Below, one piece after another: positions 30,727-42,700 of a stretch of 64,000 nucleotides of DNA. The DNA is from Anaspis maculata (Eukaryota > Arthropoda > Insecta > Coleoptera > Scraptiidae). The stretch spans positions 56,045,416 to 56,109,415 of the forward strand of contig OX421966.1 of assembly GCA_949128115.1 (NCBI GenBank), in the 5' to 3' direction. Made by a program: the position numbers and the translations under genes. The notes beneath the pieces are model-generated. The model did not search any database. It had not been told where the DNA came from and saw nothing but the letters and a program-made list of their open reading frames with translations. Positions within the stretch are counted from its first letter, which is position 1, and each line of letters starts with the position of its first letter.

Positions 30727-33700
30727 ATGGCAGAACAATCCAATCAAGGTGAGCGCACCGTGTTTTGTTTTGTTGCGTTGCCAGTCGCAAGTCGCCCCGG
30801 GTTTCCTCAGGAGATGCAAAAAATTAGGAAACAGAAAGCTGCGGGCCTTGACAGCCAGGGCCGTATTTACTTTTTTTTTGGCCGTGAAAATGCGACAGCG
30901 AAGGCTTTGTAACTTAAAATGGTGTTTAAAATTGCGGGAAATCCTAAAAAATGAACTCTTAATGAAGATCACTGCAAAAAATTGTAAATTAGCTGACTTA
31001 CAAAAATACTTTGGGCCAGTACGTAAGTTGTGTCCCGAGGTTGTGTCAAAATAGTTGTCATCTAGGGCGGTCATGCAATTCGACCATTTGAGTTGAAAAT
31101 AATGCGTTCAGTAAGCCATTTGAGTTGCTGAATCAAATCGGTTGAACGGTTCTGAAGTTATGCGGAAAAAACGATTATTTATTTCCAACTTTGAAGGGCT
31201 ATATCTCCGTTATTAGCCATTTCTCAAATATGTTTTCTGGAGAAAGTCCCTTTCGTTTTTGATTCTCTATCGATCCTTAAATTTAATGACGTTTACGCTG
31301 GACCACCTGTATACCGTGTGTTTTTTGAAAATCGCACCAGCCCATAACTTTTTTCCTATGGGATACATAGATTTGAAACTTGTATGGGGTATTTGAGAAC
31401 ACTTTTGCTATTTTTTGCGTTGATCATAAAGCAACACTCACTCCCGGAAATAACCGGAAATGACATCAACTTTTGATTTTCAAATGGCACACCTGTATAT
31501 TTTTTTATATTCGGATAGATATTTTTTTATTGACACAGTGGTGGTCTTAAAAATTCTCTATGATGAAAAATGGTGGTTTTATAGCGGATTGAATATAATT
31601 AAATTATTATTATCAAAGGTTGCTGCGACCACAAATAAAAATCTGAAGTTATAAATTTGTTATTTGCTTATGTCAAGAAGCGTTGCTAGGTTGAAATCTA
31701 CATTAACAACAAACAAAATTCCAACTTCAGATTTTTATTTGTGGTCGCAGCCACCTTCGGTAATAATAATTACAACTCAATCGATTTCAACTGGCAACGC
31801 TTTTTAACATAAACAGTTGACGTATTAACTACCAACTTAAAAAAAAACTTCTTGAAAAAAAAGAGTGCACTTTTTGCTCTCATTGTTATAGAAACTCACC
31901 AGGAAGCCCTGCTATTGGTCCATGCGCAAGGTCAGGGCAGTTATGCGCACTTCTTTTGCCAGTGGAAAACGCTGTTAGAATAATTTCATTTTTCATAAGT
32001 TGAAGCAGACGCATGCGCGAGAATATGCGAAAAAAAACATATGGTCGCTGTTAGCCTGATTAACCACCAATATGCCAGCAATAAATTCGTACCCTTTTTT
32101 TTTGGGGGGGGGGGGGGGGGCGTATTCGGCGAAGCCATTCTGTCGCTGCCGGGGCGTCACAAATTCTACAGGGCTTCGAGCGGCCTATTGTCTGAAACAA
32201 GGCAAAGGGTCGGTGCTTCTATTGCGACACTTTTTTTTGAGCGACGGCATCTGATCTTCTTGAACCGAACGCGGCTTAAAAAATGCGGTCAATTTTACCT
32301 CAGTATTTGGATGTCGAAAAAAAAAACATTTCCCCAATTATTTTGACTTGTCAGTATATGAGTTTCTTCTTGTCCCATTTCAGTAAGGAGGCCACCGATT
32401 CTCAAAATGGAATTTCCTTCGGCTACCGCGCCCAGCTTGGGCTTCCGCCCTTTACCCCTTCAGCCCGGAGGTGGTCCGGTGGCGTCGATGGCACCCAGTG
32501 GCGGAGGCAGCGGTGAAAAAATCGGCGTGGCCACCGGGTCGAACCGGCCCAAAATGTCCCTGCCATCGGTCACCAAATCGGCCATCGATCCGGCCATCGA
32601 CAGGACTCGGTAAATAAAAGAAACGATTTCCAAAAGGTCCCGGGCACACGAGCAAAAACAATTTTTTTTACCAACAGTGATTTTTTGCCGTCAAGCTGGC
32701 TAATCAATGTTGCAGTCAATACAACCTTGTAAAATTTGACATCAACAGTCAACAAGTACCAAACTAAAAAGTGTTCTTAATGGCGGCTTCACAGAACTTC
32801 GTATGTCGCCGGCGACAGTCCCCCACTCCACTGTAGTTGAATAATTTGAACGACACGACGACAGAAACTCGTATCGCGGAAATGATATGGAGAGAGGTAG
32901 GGGAGTACAGGCAGATCGAATCCTATTGGCCAGCGACACCGGCGACAGTGTCGCCGGCGACAAACGAAGTTCTGTAAAGACTAAGTAAAGGTAAAGACAG
33001 TGTTGCTGGCCAATAGGATTCGATCTGCCTGTACTCCCGTACCTCCCTCCATAATTCCCGCGACACGAGTTTCTGTCGTCGTGTCGTTCAAATTATTCAA
33101 CTACAGTGGAGTGGGGGGGACTGTCGCCGGCGACAAACGATGTTCTGTAAAGCCGCCATAAACTCCACCTGTTAATGTTGTCAGCTAATGTCAATTACAA
33201 AATTTGAAAAACAAATATTTCTGGAGATTCCTCTTCATAATATTACACCTTATTACACACTTGTCACACCCAGCTTGTCCCAAAGATTAGATGAATTACC
33301 CCAAAAAATTGGTTTGAATGAAAGAAAAGTTGTCTAGATTCTGCGCTATGGCTCTTATAGTTTCCGTTTCGACGAAAAGAGTTTTTGCAAATTTTTTTTT
33401 TTTTCAAGTGGGCATCGACAAAAGAATTGACATTTTTGGACATTTTGACAGCTGGAGCCGCCGCCTTGAGGGGTTTCTGATGTGACTAAAAATGTTGTTG
33501 ACGGGAATCGGTTTTTGTTTATTTTTTTCCTCAAGTAGGAACTTCTTCAAAGAGAAATATACGGGCACTGCTATTAAATTCTCAAAATTTCCAAAAAATT
33601 TGTAAATGATTTTGTTTTTTAAAAATTTGGAAACTAGATAGTAAAGTTGATTCATCTTTCTCTAAGGAAGTCGCATGCCGAAAGTGAACTTATATATTTT

Positions 33701-36700
33701 TTTAAAAAGGTACCAAAAATGATTTCCCGTGAACATGAAAAGTTTAGGAGGGAAAAAATGAATTAGTAGAAACCATTTTTGGTACCTTCTTTTTGGAAAT
33801 AAAAAATTTAAATTCGGCATGCGACTTTCTTAGAGACAGATGAATGCGCGTTGCTATCTAGTTTTCAAATTTGAAAAAAAATCAAGAATAGGTATCCAAA
33901 AATTTTTGGAAATGAAAATTCAATAGCAATGCCCGTACATTTCTCTTCGGAGGAGTTTCTACTTGAAGGAAAAAATTGACTTTTTTAGTAACATCAGAAA
34001 CCCCTTTAGGATGGAGTTGGATGGGTGAAATACTTGGACGTGAAATAAGGCGTCGAAATTAATTCCAGCGGACTTAAGGTGCGTTCAGTCAGCTTATTTA
34101 GCCGCAAGTTTTAATTTTAGTTGCAAGGGGAGCGACCCCTATTGGCTCTTATGAGCCAGCCTCCTCAGAACAGCCAATAAGCGATCCGTAAATTGAAACT
34201 TGCGGCTAAATAAGCTGACGGAACGCACCTTTGCTTCTTGACATAAATTTATCATTCGGAGTTGTCTTGAAAGCTACCGGCAGGTATTATCAATTGGTCA
34301 TAACATTTAAAAAAAAAAAAATCATTTTTTTATTTTGAAAATATTTTTATGAATAAATAATAGTCCCTCCCTGTAGCTTTCGAAAGAGACCTGGGTGGTA
34401 AATTTCTGTCACGGGATAAGCCTGCTGGAATTAATTGCGCAACGCCTTGTTTCACCAATCCAACTGCATCCTTGAGGACGGAGTTGAATTGGTGAAATAA
34501 GCGTTGCGAAATCAATCCGTCTGGGTTTATTCCTTGACGGATTTCTATCATTTTGGTCTCTTTCGAAAGCTACAAGGATGTACTTTGGTTTGAGCCCATT
34601 GGCATTTCCAAAATCCGAAATTTTTTTTTTTTGATTTTTGGATTTTGGAAATGCCAATGGGCTCAAACCAAAGTACATCCTTGTAGCTTTCGAAAGAGAC
34701 CAAAATGATAGAAATCCGTCAAGGAATAAACCCAGACGGATTGATTTCGCAACGCTTATTTTACCAATTCAAACCGTCCTTAAGGGTCGTCGGTACCCTT
34801 CTGCTTGATATCCTCAGCCCAAAATAGCTAAATTTATACCTAAATCTAGTTCAGTTGTGATAGCGCAGTTGAAGTATATCAGCGGCGTAGCATTGCTTTA
34901 CTGTTTTCAATCTTGGTGAAAAATTACTGAACAGAACCGAATTAAAATGACTTCAGATTTTCATGCGGGTATAATTATAATGCATTTAAAGAGTTTCTGA
35001 GCTACACCTTCAATTTGACAGTATTCGGGTTTCTTTTTGCAAAAGATTGTCACCTAGCAAAAATAATTTGGTCGAGAAAAAATCCGGTAAATAGCCTTGC
35101 ATTTCTTGTATACTTCCCTAAAAAGTTGAGAAAATTCACTTATTAATAGAGCCATGAAACACTTCTAGGTAACGTAGAAAACCAATTTAATGAATAATAA
35201 TGTACCTATTTGTTCCAAAAACTATGAAAGCTCGTGTGGCTGCGGCCTTCTTTTTAAAACTGCACGTTCAAGAACGGGACGATTTTTTTTTGACAAGTGG
35301 AAAACTTATCGAATTAAGCCAAGATCATTCAAAATAAATGAAGAAAACTCGTCCCAGACTTTTACATCATCGAACGCTGCTCTCACCCCTCCATTAATTT
35401 CGGCTTAATAATTCACAGTTTCGGACCAAGCGATCGAAACAAACCCATCAGGTAAAAACCACTACACCGTACACATCCATCCACATTTTTTCATTGTTTG
35501 TGTTTGTGTGTGCTTTTGTTCTGTTTCGTCTTTTTGTTTGGTGAGTCTTTTGCATGGTGTTCGTGTGATTTAGTGTTCGAAATAAAAATTAGGGCTCCGA
35601 TTATGAGCCAAGTACGTATCTGCACAATATTTAGTTTTTACAGTAAATTGTTTCATGATTGAGATAAAGTGTGAGTCACGACAAAAGTTTCCTGTAAGAA
35701 AGTTTCAAGAAAATACGCAATATTCCTAAGGTGAAAGGTGAATCAAAAACTGGTGACATTCCACGTGATTCCTTTTCATTCAGTTAGGTCAGATCTAGTT
35801 ATTTTTTAGACCTTATTGTGTCATGTCAGAGCCTCTTTTCACGGAAGTTACAAGTTACAAATTACAAGTTTGTAGCCTTGGTTGCCATTATTGCAAAAAG
35901 GGTTTACCAGAGCTATCTACACACTTGCAATTTCTAATTTGTAAGTAGTTGACGGTCAAAATATTTTCGCAGTTACGTCGGGTCACGTCAAGTCAACATT
36001 TTTATTAGTCTTGTTAATTGTTAGGTCAAAATGCTTTTGATACAGTTATGTCAGATTTTTTTATTCAACTACAACGGATTAGGGGGGGGCGATATTTTCA
36101 ATTAGCATTTTTTTGCTTGGATATTTTTGACAAGCACTTGTCGGCTAATACCATTAAACCTAGTAATGTGTTGATTTGAAAACAAATTGTTGTAAAATCT
36201 TTTCGATATAATTATGTATTTACTTAGTGTTGTCGACAAAAATTCGCGACATTTAATTCACTTGAAGTAGGTACCTCTAGGTATACTACATATTACGCCT
36301 AATGATTTTTCCTTGCAATCTGAAAAAGAAATGTATGTTAATAAGGTGTTATTCCGGCTGCATCATTTCGTTATCATTGTCCAAATTAATTGCTAGTGTA
36401 CTTCGTTTATTGTTGTACATAATGATAGCGTTGCGAAATGCTCAGAGATAGGCTTGCATGAATCAGAAATTATTGTTGAATTGGTAAATAAACATCAAAC
36501 ATCATTGTCTTGGGATTGAGCGTAAATTACCATATTTGTTCGAGTTTCTCAAAAAATATAAAATTCCTCAACTAATATTGCAGAGTGCTTAAAAATCGCG
36601 AATTTCATTGCCAGTACGGTAAATGGAATCGTTTATGAAGGACACAAAAAAATCTTCGACTTTTATTTTTGAAGTTGCGACGAGTCAAAGGATGGTCCTT

Positions 36701-39700
36701 CTGGTTTCGTTATTTGGAAAGATTTCAGTCAACTGTTGGTGACACAATCATGAGAAGTATCAACCACTGGATGTGTATTGAGTTTCCATTTACTTACAAG
36801 CTTCGTCAGAATCTTCGAAAATTTTTCTTTTTCTTCAAAATGCATCCAAACCATTCGGTTGGCCCCTCAACCGATGTAGAGCAGATGCTCGCACGGTTTT
36901 CTATCAAATGCTTTTTTTTGGGAGTATTTAAGAAAAACTGGAGTTTTTCACTTCACTTCTTTCCCTTTATAGTAAATAGAAATTGAGTACCCAGCCAGTA
37001 GTTGATATTTTTTCTCATAATTTTCCCATCAACAATTTACCAAAATCTTTCAAGATATCGAAACTAGAAGTGTTTGAAGGGCCACTTTTTGAACCTTCAT
37101 AACTCGGAAAATCAAAGTCGAGATTTTTTTGAGTTTCGTAAAAAAATTCATATACTACACCGATTAGAAAAGTCGCGATTTTTTCAATCACCCTGTATAC
37201 GTATATCAAATACCGTGTTCTTTTTTTCGAAAACTTCTCCAGTCCATAACTTTTCCTTGTTAATTTTATTTTATAGTTTTGAAATTTTCGTGGGTGTTTT
37301 TAGGATCATATTTTATCTTTTGCACAGATCATAGAGTTTATCGCACTTATAGCGACTTCATAGATGTTTAAAATATCGAGAATTCGCATAACACCAAATC
37401 GAAATCATTGTTTGAGTTGGCCGTGGTCGTGGTCAAATAAAAAGATATGACGTTTGAAGTTTATGTCAAGACCATCGCTTTGAACAAGGTTTTTCGTGCC
37501 GCAAAAACAAAACTTGAATGTCAATTTTTAGATTTGATCACGGCCACCTTGTGATCCAAATTTTCCAGTTTTGAAACCGTAATAAGTCTTTACTTGTTAT
37601 CGTAGGACGTTTCTTAAAACATCAATAAAAATTGCTATCTAAATATCGAAAAATATGCAGGTTATTCAGTTTGAATGAAAAAATCGATTACGGGTGGCTC
37701 CTAGAGATGCAAGGAACTCTTTGAGTTGTGATCTGTGCAAAAGATAGAAAAGTACTCTTCAATATCTCTTAAGAAGTTTCGAATGATAGAAATAATAGAA
37801 AAAGTTGACAGGATTTTTCAGAGTTCTGCACAAAATTAATAATTTTTCAATAGATCATGTTTGGATTATTATGAGTCCGAGAAGCGCATAGTAGGGTGGT
37901 CCAAAAAAATTATTGTGAGAAAAAAGCTGCTCCACAACTTTCCTCCCGTTTCTTATAATATTTCAAGTAAATTAAAACAAAAAAAATGAAAATCGAACAA
38001 TTTTCAGAGGTCGCCCAAACTTACACTTCATTAGTAAACATTGGAAATTTTTTTCAAATTAATCAAAATTGAAATTGATTTTTAATGTAGCTTTTGATAG
38101 CGTAGGAAGCTGCTTCCGATGTCTGTGTACGAGACGTAGAATGACTTGCTTCTGTTCCTTATTTTTAGTCAATGTTTTGTATTTTTTTTATCAAATTTAT
38201 TGCCATTTCAGCCTTATCAGTATCAGTAGTTTAACTTTAACACCTAAAGTTATTCAATAAATTGAACATAGTACATACTACTCAAGTCAGCAAATCGGCA
38301 ATCTGACAACTTTGTGCCACTTGATTCTGAATCTGCCAGTCTTTTATCTGAGGGAGGATTGACGTTTGGTCAATAACATCAGGCTTGCAGAATGCCGACA
38401 TTAGTTTTTTACGAAGTTCGAAGAATTCTGCTTTTTTTTCCACTGCGTTGGATCTTTGGATGCTAGGTGCTCAAATGTGATTTTTCCACCATCAATAAGA
38501 ACTTCACAAAGATATCTAATGTTCTTTTGGTAACGAAATTTTCGAGCTCAAAATTTGTAATTCGATTAAGGTTGATCTTTTGCGGAAATTCAGGCAAACT
38601 GGGTCGACTAAGATTTTGCAATCGTTTTTCTTCTAGTTTCTGCTGGCACACGGTCATCAAAGAAAGCTAAGGCTATCAGATGTTCAGACAAGAACCAGAA
38701 AAGTGTATCGCAAAAGCAATTGACCTATTAGGATAACTTTTCAGAACACACAGGACTTCAACATCATTCATGGAGCTCGAACTCCAAACGGAGCTTCATT
38801 CCAGTAAGGCACGTTGAATGGAGCTTGAACTCCAAACGGAGCTTCATTCCAGTAAGGCACGTGAATCAAGCTGGCAAATAAAGCTAGGCCAAAACAATTG
38901 TTTTTTCTCGAGCTGTCAAGTGGAACTGATTGTGAAACGGTAAACCCACATAAATGCAAGATCTGAAATTTTGCTCAGCATTTTCCCAAAGCCACACTTC
39001 TGGGCGACCAGTAAACCTCAACGAATAAAATTCAAATTTTGTACACTTGAAGCTTATTTCTATAAAACAAAGTTGCGCTATGTGGAGAGCCAATCTGAGC
39101 ACAATTATTTTTTCTTCATTAAAATGGACCACCCTAGCGCATAGCGTATAGTATAGCGCTCCAGTCGGATGATATGTGCCATATCTCGATTGCAGCAACG
39201 CTAGTTCAGTTCAGAACTTGGATGGGAGGCCGCCGGGAGGTAGTACCAGTGGGCGAAACACTGGGCAGGTCTCATCTAGTTCTGGACTGACTGGTAACTC
39301 TTCCTCGGGTGGGCCCGAGCAAACCCCCCAAGTATCACGCCGGCAATACGACAATTTGTGGAGGAAAACCGATAGCGTAGTCAGGGAGACGGACGAAGTT
39401 AAGAACGTACCGGTCTTGGGCGTGGAGTGTGTTATCCATAACCGCACCTGCGTTTGGGGGTCAAGACAGAATCCCCCAAATATGCTTTTCGGCCCCAGTG
39501 CTTGGATGAACCGACCATCAGACATCCAAGCACCATATTTTGGCTTGGCGAAACCGGCTGATCTGGGAGGGGTAGAATGGGCCCAACAACGAGGCCTACG
39601 TGCCAGGTCAAACTACGTTCCATAATGGTTCCATCAACCTCCTCCAATAATTCCATAATCAAGAATGTTTGGATGATCCATCTCGTAAGGGAATCAAATA

Positions 39701-42700
39701 TTTTTAAGGGAAAATATGAAGTTCTTTTTCTTCAAAAACTTTTGTTTGTGCAGCTGTTTCAGCCTATTATTACAACGCCATCGTCAGCAACTAATATTTC
39801 TTGTACCGGGTGTTTTATTAAATTATGAATTTAAGTTAGCTATAGAAGTGGAAACGTATGTCCGCGATTTGATTCACCTTCCCACGTTGCCTGGCCGACC
39901 GCCTCAAGAACGAAATTTTAATCAAGTCGCGGTCATACGTTTCTACTTTTAGCTTACTTCAGTTTACAAATTTGAAAAAACACCCGGTATAAATAATAAC
40001 TTAGATGTGCTATGTATAATGTGACATTTTTCAGTTGTTTTGCACGAGAGTCGAGATAAGACACGCGCTGAGCATTCTATCTATTTCTTTTATGCATCTC
40101 CTTCTCCATACTTACTTCCTGTTTTAGTATAAGCCAGAGCTGCTAGTATTCACTACTTAGTGATGGGTATCAGAAGATGGAGCTTCTTGGAGGTGGGCAT
40201 TTTCATTCCATTTTCTTTATTACCGCCGCGCTTGGGCATCATTTTCTTCAGTGGTCACCACTTACCTCTAACAGCATTAGCGAAGAGGACCTCGCTGCGT
40301 GATCTAAAATATTTTCACTTGCACGTTCATTACGTCGCAATGTCACGGTGACAACTGTCACATTATACATAGCACATTCAATCAAGACGTTAGCATCAAA
40401 TTAGCATGGTACCATTAGTACCAACACAACACATTTTTCCCATATAGTCCAGGAGCTTATGTAAATAAAAATCATTCCGTGGGATTTTGAATGAAAGAGC
40501 ATAGCGACCATGTGGAATATATTCCTTGAATGGGCAGCAATCACACCTCACCGGGTGTTTTGGTTGAATTTCTTGCAGGGGATTTATACAGGGTGAAACA
40601 GGAGATAAAAAAGAAAAAATATATACCGTGACCTATAGAAGGTGAAGCGGTACAAATCACAAGGTGGATGCCCGACTTGATGCTTTTGAAGGTTTTGCTT
40701 GAAAAATTGACATTCGTGGTAAATAGAGTGAAAAACAAGAAAACTAGAAGATTAAATTATTTTGAAACAATTACCGTCGGAAAACTGAAACCGTGTCGGA
40801 TTTGAAAATGGACCTACACGCCGCCCAATGCAATTTACTTCCGACATTAGTTGGAATTTTTCGAAAAAAGTCAATCCCCCACCAGAAAAGGACGGCCGAG
40901 TTGAGTCCTGCACCAAACACGAGTCGTTCTGGTCAAAATCCAAGCGAGCGGCCGTCTCCGGTGGTAACGGCCAGGAGAAAATTTAAAAACTCGTAACGTC
41001 CAACTGGAAATTGGTGGAAAGCTGCAACTGCGAGCTTGATTTGATTCTTTTGTTTTGTTGCTTTCTACCTAATTTGGCTCCAACCCATCGGATAGATATT
41101 GAATAATTAAATGGCAAAGTTTTTTAGAGAAGATTATGGAGCTGTGTGCCTATGTCTGTAATCTTCCACGATGACAGCCGCAACGTTAATGCAATCAACT
41201 TGAAATTTGGTATGCGGACATGATTTTGTTGTCGAATGAGTCTGTTACGTTTTGGTTGTCATCTGTCGAACGGAAATGTCATCATCAAAAATGACAGAAA
41301 GCATATGTCACGAAACTTGACTCGCAATGTCATTTGAAAGCCCATGAAAAACTGTATCCAAAATTGTTGAAAGTATTGCTCCGCATAGCATCTGTCAAAT
41401 AATAAAATATGTCAAAGTTCAAAGCTTTGTTATTTAATTCTTCAAAATTTATCTGATGGATTGGGACCAAACTCGGCAGAAATCAACACAACAACAGAAT
41501 CAAATCACGTATGCAGTTTAAGCTTTACACCTTTTCCCAGTCTGGAGCTACCAATTTTTATTCATTTTTTCTGTTTCACCCTGTATAATTTTCCTGCAAG
41601 AAATTCAAGCAAAACACCCGGTGAGGTGTGATTGCTGGCTATCTAAGGAATGTATTCCACATAGTCGCTATGCTCTTTCACTCAAAATCCCACGGGATCA
41701 CATAAGCTCCTGGACTAATAGCTTAACTCTAATGAAAAAGCCGCGAAACTGAAAATAGTTGCTGACGATGGCTTACTAGGTAGGTATTTTTTGAGAGAAG
41801 GACTTCATACCTAATTCCCCATATTTTTTTTAGCAGGTACTTTTTTTTCTGGAAAAAGCGTTCGAACAACTCGATTGGTAGTGTAAAAAGAGTGAAATAG
41901 CTGTTTGTTCGTGATATGTTTGATGATTTATGTTAACCCCTAGACCCCAAACCACCCTTGACGGAACGGGTCAAGGTTATTCTTGAAGTGTGAGAAGTAT
42001 CCGGTAAATTTTCTCTTGATGCCAACCAGAAGAAACCGTAATTCACACAATTTCCGACAATATTCATGCAGTGAAGTACCGTCGAGTTGCCTGAAACTTC
42101 CACGGAACAACTCTCACACTTTCAAGAACAACCACAACTTCCATGCACCTCTCTGCATTTTGTTCAACCACCCTTTTGCTGGGAAACCCTTCTTCACCTC
42201 TTCTTCTGTCTTGCGTTTTGCACTCACTCATATCCCGTCGTTTCCTGCTCTCTCCACGACCCTAACGATGTCTGATTGTAGGGACTCCCGGTTCAAAATA
42301 TGCCAATCCATGAACTCGTCCGGCAAGCTCCAGATCGCCGGCAAGCTGTACGACTTCACGTCGGAGGATCTGCAAGACGTGGGCGAAATAGGCAGGGGCG
42401 GCTTTGGCACCGTCAACAAAATGATCCACCGCAAGTCCAACACGGTCGTGGCCGTCAAACGGATCCGCTCGACCGTCGACGAGAAGGAGCAGAAACAGCT
42501 GCTGATGGACCTGGACGTGGTGATGAAGTCCAACGAGTGCCACTACATCGTCCAGTTTTACGGTGCCCTGTTCAAAGAGGGCGACTGCTGGATCTGCATG
42601 GAGCTGATGGACACGTCCCTGGACAAGTTCTACAAATTCATCTACGAAAAGCTGAAAGACCGCATTCCGGAGCCGATCCTGGGGAAGATCGCGCTGGCCA

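Noticed and set aside
35595..35620. Alternative first exon of MKK4 (ATGAGCCAA followed by GTACGT)
   Set aside because: The phase (0) does not match the exon 3 acceptor (needs 2), so it cannot join in frame; it may still be a non-coding exon.
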